Of a DNA stretch of 64,000 bases, positions 34,499 through 43,911 are shown in pieces. The DNA comes from Streptomyces sp. NBC_01197 (lineage in GTDB: Bacteria; Actinomycetota; Actinomycetes; Streptomycetales; Streptomycetaceae). The translations under genes and the position numbers were made by a program. The stretch is from assembly GCF_036010505.1 (NCBI RefSeq), contig NZ_CP108569.1:2296001-2360000 (forward strand), read 5' to 3'. The notes beneath the pieces were generated by a model that saw nothing but the letters and a program-made list of their open reading frames with translations, ran no database searches and was not told the DNA's origin. Numbering within the stretch: position 1 is the stretch's first letter; each line of letters opens with the position of its first letter.

Positions 34499-36598
34499 TC
34501 ACACCACCTCGCGCACCGCGGGGAAGTGACAGGCCGCCACATGGTCGGCGGCGTGCTCCCGGTCCGCCGGCACCTCGTTCTCGCAGCGCGACCGCTCGTC
34601 CGCGCCGAGCCGCGCGAAGACGGGGCAGCGGGCCCGGAAGCGGCAGCCCTCGTAGCGGTGGGTGGGGCTGGGCGGGTCGCCGGGCAGCAGGATCCTGGTG
34701 CGCTGCCGCTCGCGTTCGCGCACCGGGTCGGGCAGCGGCACGGCGGAGAGCAGTGCCTGGGTGTACGGGTGTCTGGGCCGCTCGAAGACCTCGTCGACCG
34801 TCCCGGACTCGACGGTGCGCCCGAGGTAGACGACGCTCACCCGGTCCGCGATGTGCCGCACCACGGACAGGTCGTGCGAGACGAAGAGATAGGCGAGACC
34901 CAGCTCGGACTTGAGCCGTCGCAGCAGGTTGAGGACGCCCGCCTGTACGGACACGTCGAGCGCGGAGACCGGTTCGTCCAGGACCAGCAGCTTCGGCCCG
35001 ACGGACAGGGCGCGGGCGATACCGATGCGCTGCCGCTGGCCGCCGGAGAACTCGTGCGGGAAGCGGGTGGCGTGCGCCGGGTCGAGGCCGACCTGTCCGA
35101 GCAGCCCGGGGACGCGCCCCGCCGCCGTCCTGCGGTCCGTGCCCTGGGCGCGCAGCGGTTCGGCGACGATGTCGCCGACCGTCATCCGGGGGTCGAGGCT
35201 GGCCATCGGGTCCTGGAAGACGATCTGGACCTGCCCGCGCAGGGCCCGGCGGGCTGACGTACCGAGCCGGTCGAGCGACTGCCCGAAGAGCTCGATCTCG
35301 CCGCCCTCGGGGCGGACCAGGTTGAGCAGTTCGAAGAGCGTGGTGGACTTTCCGGAACCGGACTCCCCGACGAGGGCGAGGGTCTCGCCGCGGCTGATCC
35401 GCAGATCTACCCCGTCCACGGCGTGCACGGTGCCGACCCGCCGTTTGAAGGCGCTCCCCTTCAGGACGGGGAACGTCTTGACGAGCCCGCGCACGCTCAG
35501 CACGGTGGCGGTCTGTCCGGCGCTACGGTCCTCTTCGTCTGCGGCCCCGGCCGGCGGGATCTCCGGGACCGGGAACACATCGAGCGGGCCCAGCCGCTTC
35601 GCCGCGATCTCGTCGGCGCGTACGCACGCGACCGCGTGCCCGTCCACGGTCCGCAGGGCGGGCTCCTTGGCCAGACAGGGCTCACCGGCCAGCGGGCAGC
35701 GCGGCGCGAACGGGCAGCCGGGGCCCGTGCTCCCGGCCGTGGGCGGTGAACCGGGGATCGGCACCAGTACCTCACCGGCGGTGTCCAGCCGGGGCACCGC
35801 GCCGATCAGGCCCAGCGTGTACGGCATCCGGGGCCGCTCGAAGAGCTCTTCGGCGGGGGCGCTCTCCACGATCCGCCCCGCGTACATCACCGCCACCCGG
35901 TCCGCCGCACCCGCGATCACCCCAAGGTCATGGCTGACCAGCACCAGCGCGGCGCCGGTCTCGCGCTGCGCGGTGCGCAGTACATCGAGCACCTGCGCCT
36001 GGATGGTGACGTCGAGTGCCGTCGTGGGCTCGTCGGCGAGGATCACGTCGGGGTCGTTCGCCATCGCCATCGCGATCATGGCGCGCTGGCGCATTCCGCC
36101 GGAGAACTCGTGCGGATACGACCGTGCCCTGAGCGCGGGCTCCGGGATGCCGACGAGGTCGAGCAGTTCGACGGCGCGCGCCCTGGCCACCTCACGCGAC
36201 ACGTCCTGGTGGGCGCGGACGGCCTCGGCGATCTGGTCGCCGATCCGGTAGACGGGGGTGAACGCGGAGAGCGGGTCCTGGAAGACCATGCCGATGCGGC
36301 TGCCGCGCACCGCGGACAGCGCGCGGTCGGATGCGCCGACGAGTTCCGTGCCGTCGAGCCTGACCGATCCGCGTACGGCCGCGTTCCCGGGCAGCAGCCC
36401 GAGTACGGCGAGCGCTGTCGCGGATTTCCCGGACCCCGACTCCCCCACCAGACCGAGCACTTCACCGCGCCGGAGCGAGAAGCTCACACCGCGTACGGCG
36501 GGGGCGCCGTCGAAGTCGACCTCCAGGTCGCTCACTTCGAGTACCGGCGTACCGGGTACCGATGTGTCGCGTACCGAGGTGTCGGATACCGAGGTCAT
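34499..36598 (-). CDS. Fused oligopeptide ABC transporter ATPase (DppD-DppF fusion)
   Basis: 699 aa containing two complete oligopeptide-type ATPase domains. The first has Walker A GESGSGKSATA, signature FSGGMRQR and Walker B VILADEPT; the second has Walker A GESGSGKSTT, signature FSGGQRQR and Walker B LLVLDEP. Each is followed by the cysteine-containing oligo_HPY segment (CPFAPRCPLAGEPC; CRFRARCPVFAR). The N terminus is a short Ser/Thr/Asp repeat. Start ATG overlaps the permease stop (36595-36598). It is the last gene of a leftward operon with two permeases. Confidence 0.92.
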   Translation of the reverse strand: MTSVSDTSVRDTSVPGTPVLEVSDLEVDFDGAPAVRGVSFSLRRGEVLGLVGESGSGKSATALAVLGLLPGNAAVRGSVRLDGTELVGASDRALSAVRGSRIGMVFQDPLSAFTPVYRIGDQIAEAVRAHQDVSREVARARAVELLDLVGIPEPALRARSYPHEFSGGMRQRAMIAMAMANDPDVILADEPTTALDVTIQAQVLDVLRTAQRETGAALVLVSHDLGVIAGAADRVAVMYAGRIVESAPAEELFERPRMPYTLGLIGAVPRLDTAGEVLVPIPGSPPTAGSTGPGCPFAPRCPLAGEPCLAKEPALRTVDGHAVACVRADEIAAKRLGPLDVFPVPEIPPAGAADEEDRSAGQTATVLSVRGLVKTFPVLKGSAFKRRVGTVHAVDGVDLRISRGETLALVGESGSGKSTTLFELLNLVRPEGGEIELFGQSLDRLGTSARRALRGQVQIVFQDPMASLDPRMTVGDIVAEPLRAQGTDRRTAAGRVPGLLGQVGLDPAHATRFPHEFSGGQRQRIGIARALSVGPKLLVLDEPVSALDVSVQAGVLNLLRRLKSELGLAYLFVSHDLSVVRHIADRVSVVYLGRTVESGTVDEVFERPRHPYTQALLSAVPLPDPVRERERQRTRILLPGDPPSPTHRYEGCRFRARCPVFARLGADERSRCENEVPADREHAADHVAACHFPAVREVV

Positions 36599-37530
36599 CG
36601 CTTTGCCCCCTTGCGGCTGCGGCGCCCGCGCGAGGTCGGGTCCAGCGCGTCGCGCAGCCCGTCGCCCACCAGGTTCACCGCGAGTACGAAAATGATCAGA
36701 AGCCCCGCTGCGAAGAAGAACATCCACGGGTAGGTGACGGCCGCCCCTGTCGTGGAGGCGATGAGCGTGCCCAGCGAGACGTCGGGCGACTGGACGCCGA
36801 ACCCGAAGTACGACAGCGCGGTCTCACTCATCACCGCGCCGCCCACCGCGACGGTCGCGTCGATGATGAGGAAGGAGGCGATGTTCGGCATCACATGGCG
36901 CCAGATGATCCGGAACGGCCCGACGCCCATGTACTGCGCGGCGCGCACGAATTCACGCTCCTTCAGCGACAGCGTCATCGATCTGACCACCCGTGCGGTG
37001 ATCATCCAGCCGAAGACGGCGAGCAGCCCGACGAAGGCGAACCAGCCGCCGTCCTGCAGCCGCGGCGAGACGATCGCGATGATGAGGAAGGAGGGGAAGA
37101 TCAGCAGCAGATCGACGAAGAACATCAGGATCCGGTCGGTCCAGCCGCCGAAGTACCCGGCGCAGGCACCGGTCAGCGAGGCCAGGACGGTGGAGAACAG
37201 CGCCACCAGCAGGCCGATCAGCAGGGACTTCTGGAGCCCCCGGATGGTCTGCGCGAAGACGTCCTGCCCGATGCGGTTGGTGCCCCACCAGTGCCGGGCG
37301 CTCGGTCCCTGCCGCAGTGCGGTGTAGTCGACGTGGCTGTAGTCCCAGCGGCTGACCAGAGGGCCGGCGAAGGCCAGCACGAAGAGCAGCACCAGGATGA
37401 CGCCTCCGGCGAGCGCACCCGGGTTGTGTACGAATCGGCGCAGTACCACTCCGGCGCGCCCGGCGGGACGTATCGGCTCCGCACCCTGGCCCGCCGCGTC
37501 GGCGGCGGCGGTCTCTATGACAGCGGTCAT
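36595..37530 (-). CDS. Oligopeptide ABC transporter permease (DppC-like)
   Basis: 311-aa permease. It has an OppC-type N-terminal domain (NPGALAGGVILVLLFVLAFAG and the GTNRIGQDVFAQTI segment) and a BPD_transp_1 core with the EAA loop SLKEREFVRAAQYMGVG. Six membrane segments. A basic C terminus ends in GRRSRKGAKR. It overlaps the ATPase gene by 4 bp and follows the DppB-like gene by 13 bp. Confidence 0.9.
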   Translation of the reverse strand: MTAVIETAAADAAGQGAEPIRPAGRAGVVLRRFVHNPGALAGGVILVLLFVLAFAGPLVSRWDYSHVDYTALRQGPSARHWWGTNRIGQDVFAQTIRGLQKSLLIGLLVALFSTVLASLTGACAGYFGGWTDRILMFFVDLLLIFPSFLIIAIVSPRLQDGGWFAFVGLLAVFGWMITARVVRSMTLSLKEREFVRAAQYMGVGPFRIIWRHVMPNIASFLIIDATVAVGGAVMSETALSYFGFGVQSPDVSLGTLIASTTGAAVTYPWMFFFAAGLLIIFVLAVNLVGDGLRDALDPTSRGRRSRKGAKR

Positions 37531-37543
37531 GTGTCCGTACTCC

Positions 37544-38527
37544 TCAGGCGTTCCGGATGCGCGGGTCGAGTGCGGCGTGCAGGACGTCCGCGAGGAAGCC
37601 GGAGAGCAGCACCAGCACGGCGGCGAACGCGTTGACGGCGACGACCGAGTTGACGTCGTTCTTGCCGATGGAGGAGACGAACCACTCGCCCATGCCGTGC
37701 CACCCGAAGATCGTCTCGGTGAAGGTGGCGCCGGTGAACAGCGCCAGGAACCCGAAGCTGAAGTACGTCGACATGGGGATCAGCGCGGTCCGCAGCCCGT
37801 GTTTGAGCAGCGCAGTGCGCCGGGAGAGGCCCTTGGCCCGGGCGGTGCGCAGATAGTCCGAGCCGAGGACGTCGAGCATCGTGGAGCGCTGGTAGCGGCT
37901 GTAACTGGCGATGGTGCCGAGCGCGATGGAGACGGTCGGCAGCAGCAGGTGCACCGACCGGTCCTTCAGCACGGCCAGGAATCCGGAGTCAAGGCCGGGG
38001 GTCTTCTCGCCGGTGAACTCGATGACGTCGGTGCCCGTCTTCTGGTTGAACCAGATCGCGCCGATCTTCAGCAGTACCGCGAGCAGGAACACCGGCGTGG
38101 AGAGCAGTATGAAGGAGATCAGGGTGACCGTGCGGTCGGAGAGCCGGTACTGGCGTACGGCGGTCCAGGCCCCGGCGAGGACGCCGATGACCGTACCGAG
38201 GATGCTGCCCAGGAGCAGCAGCCGCAGACTGACCCCGATCCGGCGGCCGAACTCCGCGTCCACGGAGGCCCCGTCGATGGTCTGTCCGAGATCACCGCGC
38301 ACGGCGTGTCCGGCCCAGCTGGTGAAGCGGGTGAGGAGCGGTGTGTGGTCGTTGACGCCGAGCACGGTGAGGTGATGGTCGACGGCGCTGGGCGAAAGGG
38401 GCGGCTGGCGCCCCTCGTAGTACGCGCGCGGATCGAGCGCGAGCGAGGCCAGCAGGTACGACAGACAGATGGCGACAAGCAACAGGACGGCGTAGTAGCC
38501 GAGTCGCTTGGCCAGGAAGGCGGCCAC
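37544..38527 (-). CDS. Oligopeptide ABC transporter permease (DppB-like)
   Basis: 327-aa permease starting at GTG 38527 (MAAFLAKRLGYYAVLLLVA), with GGAGGA upstream. Six membrane segments; EAA loop LGSDYLRTARAKGLSRRTALLKH. The periplasmic loop after helix 1 is longer than in DppB. It is the first gene of the leftward transporter operon and is divergent from the binding-protein gene with 290 bp between. Confidence 0.9.
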   Translation of the reverse strand: MAAFLAKRLGYYAVLLLVAICLSYLLASLALDPRAYYEGRQPPLSPSAVDHHLTVLGVNDHTPLLTRFTSWAGHAVRGDLGQTIDGASVDAEFGRRIGVSLRLLLLGSILGTVIGVLAGAWTAVRQYRLSDRTVTLISFILLSTPVFLLAVLLKIGAIWFNQKTGTDVIEFTGEKTPGLDSGFLAVLKDRSVHLLLPTVSIALGTIASYSRYQRSTMLDVLGSDYLRTARAKGLSRRTALLKHGLRTALIPMSTYFSFGFLALFTGATFTETIFGWHGMGEWFVSSIGKNDVNSVVAVNAFAAVLVLLSGFLADVLHAALDPRIRNA

Positions 38528-38817
38528 GGGTGTTGGTCCTCCGCTGGGGTTCGGCGCTGGGGATCTTCGTGGGATCACGGCCGCGGCTGGCCCCATGGGT
38601 ACCTTTGTCCGGCATTGATCGTGTTCCGATCGTCCGGTGCTGTGTAACGGGTGCTTTTCGTCGGCTTGTTGATCCAGCTTGACCATAATTTGTTGCGCGC
38701 ATGCAAAGAATGCATAACAGCATCACCGTTGCTCTCCCGTCGGGCCACGGGCTCGCCTTACCGTCTCGGAAGCCTGTGGCCTCGATCAGGTCACCTTGAA
38801 CCGAAGGAAGAACACCG
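38528..38817. promoter_or_regulatory. Divergent promoter region of the peptide ABC system
   Basis: This 290-bp gap lies between divergent permease and binding-protein genes. A dyad ATGCA-AAGAA-TGCAT (38701-38715) sits in a relatively AT-rich patch (38686-38720) about 105 bp upstream of the binding-protein start. It may be an operator; no regulator gene is adjacent. Confidence 0.45.
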
Positions 38818-40509
38818 ATGCGCAGAACCAGCGTTGTCGCCATCGCAGCAGCCCTCTCGGCCACACTGGCGGTGGCGGGCTGCAGTTCTTCCGACGACGG
38901 AGGCAACTCGGCCAAGAAGCAGGCGGCTCCGCAGGCGGACGGCCAGAGCATCAACGCGCATCCGCTGAGCGACCTGAAGCAGGGCGGGTCGTTGCGGTTC
39001 GGGATCGACCAGTGGATCGCGCAGTACAACGTCAACCAGGTCGACGGCCAGCAGGGCGACGGCGCGGACCTCGACTCGGCGATCCTGCCCGACCTGTTCG
39101 ACATGGACGCCAAGGGAGTCGGTCACCCCAACCCGAACTTCGTGGTCTCGGCGAAGGTCACCTCCACCAGCCCCCAGGTGGTGACCTACCAGCTGAACCC
39201 GAAGGCGAAGTGGTCCGACGGGAAACCGCTGAGCTGGCAGGACTTCCACGCCCAGTGGAAGGCGCTGAACGGCACCGACAAGGCGTACGAGGCGGCCGAC
39301 ACCACGGGTTACAGCCAGATATCCAAGGTCGAGCAGGGCGCCGACGCGCACGGCGTGAAGATCACCTTCTCCACGCCGTACGCCGACTGGCAGCGCCTCT
39401 TCGACCCGCTGTACCCGGCCGCGTACATCGACACCCCGCAGAAGTTCAACACGGGCTGGACGCAGAAGGCCCCGGTCACCGGCGCCGCCTTCAAGGTCGG
39501 CTCGTACGACAGGACCGGACAGACCGTCACCCTGGTCCCGGACCCCAAGTGGTGGGGCAACAAGCCGAAGCTCGCCTCCATCGTCTACCGCGTCCTCGAC
39601 CTCAGTGCGAACACCGAGGCCTACCTCAACAAGGAGGTGGACGAGGCCCCCGCGCTGCAGCCCGAGGACTACAAGCGGCTGGCGAAGGACCCGGACACCG
39701 ACATCCGGCGCGGGGCGCGCTGGGACGAGGTGCACATCACGCTCAACGGCGGCCGCGGTCCGCTGAAGGACATCCGGGTGCGCCACGCCCTCCAGGCTGC
39801 GACCGACCGGAAGGGCATCAACGCGAGCTTCGCCAAGGACCTCGCCTTCCAACTGGAGCCGCTGAACAACCACTTCTTCATGCCCAACCAGCAGGGCTAC
39901 CGGGACAACACCAGCGAGTTCGACAAGTTCAACCCCGAGAAGGCGAAGAAGCTGCTGGACGAGGCGGGCTGGAAGAGCGCGGGCGAGGGCAAGCCGCGCA
40001 CCAAGGACGGCAAGAAGCTCACCCTCGACTACGTCCTGAGCGCGGGCGGCAGTTCGTCGCAGACGGACCAGGCCGAACTGGTGCAGCAGATGTACGCCGC
40101 GGTGGGCGTACGGGTCGAGATCAAGAAGGTCCCGGCCAACGACTACTTCACCAAGTTCGTGAACACCGGCAACTTCGACCTCGCCAGCTTCCGCAATGTC
40201 GACGAGGCCTACACCAGCAAGATCTACCCGGTCTTCCAGCAGCCGAAGGGCAAGAACCTCTTCCAGAACTTCGGCTCGGTCGGCTCCCCGGAGATCGACG
40301 CGCTGATGAAGCAGGCCGGCGAGGCCACAGACCGCGCCAAGGCCATCAAGCTCTACAACGAGGCCGACGTGGAGATCTGGAAGCTCGGCCACTCGATCGA
40401 GCTGTACCAGCGCCCGCAGATCGACGCCATCCGCAAGGGCCTGGCCAACTACGGTGCGTCCGGCCTCGCCGACATCGACTACACCAAGGTCGGCTGGCTC
40501 AAGAAGTAG
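38818..40509 (+). CDS. Oligopeptide-binding lipoprotein (SBP family 5)
   Basis: 563-aa extracellular solute-binding protein with lipoprotein signal peptide (MRRTSVVAIAAALSATLAVAGC, lipidated C22). SBP_bac_5 fold: SDGKPLSWQDFHAQWKAL, YQLNPKAKWSDG, DIRVRHALQAATDRKGI. It delivers peptides or similar ligands to the divergent permease/ATPase operon. GAAGGA lies upstream of the ATG. The left copy of the 50-bp repeat begins immediately after its stop. Confidence 0.92.
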   Translation: MRRTSVVAIAAALSATLAVAGCSSSDDGGNSAKKQAAPQADGQSINAHPLSDLKQGGSLRFGIDQWIAQYNVNQVDGQQGDGADLDSAILPDLFDMDAKGVGHPNPNFVVSAKVTSTSPQVVTYQLNPKAKWSDGKPLSWQDFHAQWKALNGTDKAYEAADTTGYSQISKVEQGADAHGVKITFSTPYADWQRLFDPLYPAAYIDTPQKFNTGWTQKAPVTGAAFKVGSYDRTGQTVTLVPDPKWWGNKPKLASIVYRVLDLSANTEAYLNKEVDEAPALQPEDYKRLAKDPDTDIRRGARWDEVHITLNGGRGPLKDIRVRHALQAATDRKGINASFAKDLAFQLEPLNNHFFMPNQQGYRDNTSEFDKFNPEKAKKLLDEAGWKSAGEGKPRTKDGKKLTLDYVLSAGGSSSQTDQAELVQQMYAAVGVRVEIKKVPANDYFTKFVNTGNFDLASFRNVDEAYTSKIYPVFQQPKGKNLFQNFGSVGSPEIDALMKQAGEATDRAKAIKLYNEADVEIWKLGHSIELYQRPQIDAIRKGLANYGASGLADIDYTKVGWLKK

Positions 40510-40559
40510 CCGCGCCGCTCACTCCGCCCGCAGCATCCCGCAGGGCATCGCCGAAGACG
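40510..40559 (+). repeat. 50-bp direct repeat, left copy, flanking the catabolic block
   Basis: It matches 56494-56543 in the same orientation at 47 of 50 positions (differences at 40521, 40542 and 40544). It starts at the last base of the region following the binding-protein stop and ends before the tetR gene. Shared core CTCCGCCCGCAGCATCCCGC is identical in both. Confidence 0.85.
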
Positions 40560-40597
40560 TACGACGCCACCGGCGGACGGCCGCCCCGTGAGCCGAC

Positions 40598-41209
40598 TCA
40601 CCCGGCCGGCATCGTCTCCGGCAGGCCGAGCGCGGCGGAGACATGGCGCCAGATAGAGGTGCGCGCCGTGTCCAGGGTAACGGTGGGGTCGCGCAGCATC
40701 AGGCGGATGCCATAGCCGTCGCTGAGGGAGAGGACGAGCGTGCTGAGGTCGTCCACGTCGGTCGGCGTGAACTCGCCCTCGGCGATGCCGCGGCGCACCG
40801 CGTCGGCCACCCAAGCGTGCAGTTGCGCGTACAGGTCCACGGCGAAGACTCGGGTCGTGTCGTCGCGCAGAGCCCGGACCCATAGTTCCTGCCACAGCCG
40901 CCAGTCCTGCTGCAGTTCGGGGTCGGCCGGCAGCAGGTTGCGCAGGATGCGGGAGAGGATGACCGCGGCCGGCGCCGTCCCCGCGTCGCGTTCGACATCG
41001 ACGGCGCTGTGGGCGAAGGAGTGGGTCATCGCCTCGGTGAACAGCTTCTCGCGCGTGTCGAAGTGGTAGTGCAGCAGCGCGGTCGACACACTTGCCCGCT
41101 CAGCGACCATGCGCATCCTGATCTTCTCGAAGCCGACCTCCGCGATGACCTCGCAGGCCGCGGTCAGGATGCGCTCGCGCGTGTCTGCCGTGCGCACCTT
41201 GGTCGACAC
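40598..41209 (-). CDS. TetR-family regulator, BetI-like
   Basis: 203 aa. TetR N-terminal helix-turn-helix (about 10-55: TRERILTAACEVIAEVGFEKI, RASVSTALLHYHF). The ligand domain resembles the BetI/TetR_C_6 type (LWQELWVRALRDD and a conserved Asp/Leu pattern). GTG 41209 follows GGGAGGTTGCAG. A perfect 10-bp palindrome GTCGTACGAC (41232-41241) 22 bp upstream may be its own operator. BetI relatives respond to choline, betaine or polyamine-type ligands, which fits the neighbouring genes, but the effector is inferred. Confidence 0.82.
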   Translation of the reverse strand: MSTKVRTADTRERILTAACEVIAEVGFEKIRMRMVAERASVSTALLHYHFDTREKLFTEAMTHSFAHSAVDVERDAGTAPAAVILSRILRNLLPADPELQQDWRLWQELWVRALRDDTTRVFAVDLYAQLHAWVADAVRRGIAEGEFTPTDVDDLSTLVLSLSDGYGIRLMLRDPTVTLDTARTSIWRHVSAALGLPETMPAG

Positions 41210-41456
41210 CTGCAACCTCCCTCGTTCGATGGTCGTACGACGTGCCCATCTTTCCTCACCGCCGCCCCGCCGGCACTGCCGCCTCGCTTCGCGGCTGTGC
41301 CGCGTACGTACGGAAGCCGCGCCCCGGCTTCCGTACCGGCAGGTCCACCATGCGGGACAACAAGGGCGGAGGCGGATACAGCGGCTCGCGGAACTCCGCG
41401 TACAGCGACTCAGCGATGGCGCGCGTGGTGTCCAGGCGATCCGTGTCATCGGTGTG

Positions 41457-42626
41457 TCAGGCGGTGGGAAGGTCCAGGACCCCGGTGCCGCGTTTGACGA
41501 GTTCGTTGGCGATGATCAGTCGCTGGATCTCGGAGGTGCCCTCCCGGATGCGGTCGACGCGCAGCTCCCGGTACATGCGTTCCACGGCGTATGCGCGGTC
41601 GTAGCCGCGTCCGCCATGGATCTGCAGGCACCGGTCGATCACCCGGCCCGAGGCTTCGCTCGCCGCGAGTTTGGCGATGGCCGCTTTGGCGTGCAGCGTC
41701 TTGCGGTCGGTCTGCGGCTGGTCCGCCTCCCAGGCGACCTGGTGGGTGTAGGCGCGGTTGACGGCGATGTCGACGGCGCAGTCGGCGAGCATGCCCTGAA
41801 TCAGCTGGTACGAGGCGATCGGCGCCCCGAACTGTTCGCGCTCCACAGCCCATCCACGCGCCAGCTCCAGGGCACGCTCGGCCGCCCCGGTGGTGCGCGC
41901 CGCGATCATCAGGCGCTCCTCGGTGAACCAGGAACGGGTGATGTCGTACCCCTCGCCGATGCCGCCGAGCACGGCGTCCTCGCCCACCTGGACGTCGGTG
42001 AAGGTGAACTCGGGGTGCTCGTAGACGAAGGTGTGCATCCAGCGCGGTACGCGCGTCATCTCGATGCCGGGGGTGTCCTTGTCGACGAGGAACAGGGTCG
42101 GGGCGCGCTCCGGGCCCGCCGCGGCGAGAACGATCATGAAGTCGGCATGGTCTCCGACGGTCACGAACCACTTCTCGCCGTTGAGGACCCAGCCCTGGTC
42201 GTTCCCGGTGGCGGTGGTGGCCAGGTTCTGCGGGTCCGAACCCGCGCCTGGCTCGGTGACGGCGCAGCAGTCCCGCCGCTCGCCCCTGATCACCGGTATC
42301 AGGAAGCGTTCCCGCTGCTCCGGGGTGCAGAACCTGAGAGCGTTGGCAGGCAGCCACACCATGTCCCACAGGGCACCCGTCAGGCGCCCCAGCTCCTCCT
42401 GCACGGTGACCTGTTCGGCGATGGTGAGTCCGGCGCCGCCCCATTCGGCCGGCATGTTGACGGCCTGGAGCCCCGTGTCGAGGACCGCGTCCCGGATGCG
42501 GGCGTGCGCGTCGGCGGGCAGGCCGTTTTCCTCCTCGCACTGCTGCTCGTAGGTGGCGATGAGCTCGGTGAGCCCGCGCGCGTCGGCCTTGAGCTGCGCT
42601 TGGCGGGCCGTGAGGCGGAAGTCCAT
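41457..42626 (-). CDS. Acyl-CoA dehydrogenase (paralogue 1)
   Basis: 389-aa FAD-dependent acyl-CoA dehydrogenase. Signature VTEPGAGSDP and FAD/substrate segments (WFTEERLMIAARTTGAAERAL, GGRGYDRAYAVERMYREL, EGTSEIQRLIIANEL) are present. It would introduce a 2,3-double bond in an acyl-CoA made by the upstream synthetase. It is the last gene of the leftward arm of the divergon, 47 bp after paralogue 2. Its last 150 residues are almost identical in DNA to paralogue 2, while the first half is much more divergent. Confidence 0.92.
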   Translation of the reverse strand: MDFRLTARQAQLKADARGLTELIATYEQQCEEENGLPADAHARIRDAVLDTGLQAVNMPAEWGGAGLTIAEQVTVQEELGRLTGALWDMVWLPANALRFCTPEQRERFLIPVIRGERRDCCAVTEPGAGSDPQNLATTATGNDQGWVLNGEKWFVTVGDHADFMIVLAAAGPERAPTLFLVDKDTPGIEMTRVPRWMHTFVYEHPEFTFTDVQVGEDAVLGGIGEGYDITRSWFTEERLMIAARTTGAAERALELARGWAVEREQFGAPIASYQLIQGMLADCAVDIAVNRAYTHQVAWEADQPQTDRKTLHAKAAIAKLAASEASGRVIDRCLQIHGGRGYDRAYAVERMYRELRVDRIREGTSEIQRLIIANELVKRGTGVLDLPTA

Positions 42627-42673
42627 GAAAATCCTCGCTGTTCGTTGAAAGGTGCGGAAGGGCTCAGGAGGGG

Positions 42674-43846
42674 TCAGTGGGCGGGCAGGGCCAGGGCACG
42701 GGTACCGCGTTTGATCAGCTCGTTGGCGATGATCAGCCGCTGGATCTCGGAGGTGCCCTCCCAGATGCGGTCGACGCGCAGCTCCCGGTACATGCGTTCG
42801 ACGGGGTAGGTGCGGTCGTACCCGCGTCCGCCGAAGATCTGCAGACAGCGGTCGGCGACCCGGCCGGCCGCCTCGCTGGCGGCGAGTTTGGCGGTGGAGG
42901 CCTTGGCGTGCAGCGTCTTGCGGTCGGTCTGCGGCTGGTCCGCCTCCCAGGCGACCTGGTGGGTGTAGGCGCGGTTGACGGCGATGTCGACGGCGCAGTC
43001 GGCGAGCATGCCCTGGATCAGCTGGTACGAGGCGATCGGCGCCCCGAACTGTTCGCGCTCCACGGCCCATCCACGCGCCAGCTCCAGGGCACGCTCGGCC
43101 GCCCCGGTGGTGCGCGCCGCGATCATCAGGCGTTCGTCGGTGAACCACTCCTTGGTCAGTTCGTATCCGTTGCCGACACCCCCGAGAACGTCCTCATCGG
43201 GGACGAAGACCTCGGTGAAGGTGAACTCGGGATGCCCGTTGACCGCGGAGTGCATGAAGCGGGGCAGGCGGGTCATCTCGACTCCGGGCGCGGCCTTGTC
43301 CACGAAGAACAGGGTGGCCAGCCGATCGGGGCCCGCGTCCGCCTGGACCAGCAGGAAATCGGCGATGTCCCCGCAGGTGACGAACCACTTCTCGCCGTTG
43401 AGCAGCCAGCCGCCGTCGGTCCGGGTGGCCGTGGAGGTGCCGGAGGAGGGGTCGGAGCCGGCCCCCGGCTCGGTCACGGCGAACGCGTCGAACCTCTCGC
43501 CGCGGATGATCGGCAGGAGGTACTTCTCGCGCTGCCGCTCATCGCCGTGCGCCAGGACGTTGGCGGGCCGCCACGGGATGTCCCACAGGCAGTTGGTGAC
43601 CTTGCCGAACTCCTCCTCGACGATGACCTGGTCGAGCAGGCTCAGCCCGGGGCCGCCCCATTCGGCGGGCATGTTGATGGCGTAGACGCCGGCGTCCATG
43701 GCGGCCCGGGTCAGTTCGGCGACGAGCTGCTGCGGCAGGGGTCCGCCCGCCTGCTCGGACTGGTCCTCGTACCGCATCAGCAGCCGCGCGTAGTCGGCGG
43801 CTCGCCGCTTCAGGTCGGCCTGCTCGGAGGTGTAGCGCATGTCCAT
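42674..43846 (-). CDS. Acyl-CoA dehydrogenase (paralogue 2)
   Basis: 390-aa FAD-dependent acyl-CoA dehydrogenase beginning MDMRYTSEQADLKRRAADY. VTEPGAGSDPSSGT signature, GEKWFVTCGD, and a C-terminal half identical in long stretches to paralogue 1. It could pair with paralogue 1 as a heteromer or act on a different chain; the sequence cannot decide. It lies 65 bp downstream of the acyl-CoA synthetase gene in the same operon. Confidence 0.92.
   Translation of the reverse strand: MDMRYTSEQADLKRRAADYARLLMRYEDQSEQAGGPLPQQLVAELTRAAMDAGVYAINMPAEWGGPGLSLLDQVIVEEEFGKVTNCLWDIPWRPANVLAHGDERQREKYLLPIIRGERFDAFAVTEPGAGSDPSSGTSTATRTDGGWLLNGEKWFVTCGDIADFLLVQADAGPDRLATLFFVDKAAPGVEMTRLPRFMHSAVNGHPEFTFTEVFVPDEDVLGGVGNGYELTKEWFTDERLMIAARTTGAAERALELARGWAVEREQFGAPIASYQLIQGMLADCAVDIAVNRAYTHQVAWEADQPQTDRKTLHAKASTAKLAASEAAGRVADRCLQIFGGRGYDRTYPVERMYRELRVDRIWEGTSEIQRLIIANELIKRGTRALALPAH
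42715..43148 (-). repeat. Near-identical tract shared by the two acyl-CoA dehydrogenase genes
   Basis: About 430 bp at 42715-43148 and 41500-41931 differ at very few bases (for example 4 differences over about 230 bp starting at 42918/41701, offset 1217). Outside the tract the genes diverge strongly, so the similarity is local and points to recent gene conversion. Confidence 0.85.
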
Positions 43847-43911
43847 GGGGGCCTCTTCGGTCGGGTGACGGCGTGCGGGGGCGATGAGCCGGGCCGGGCG
43901 AGCCGGGCGGA

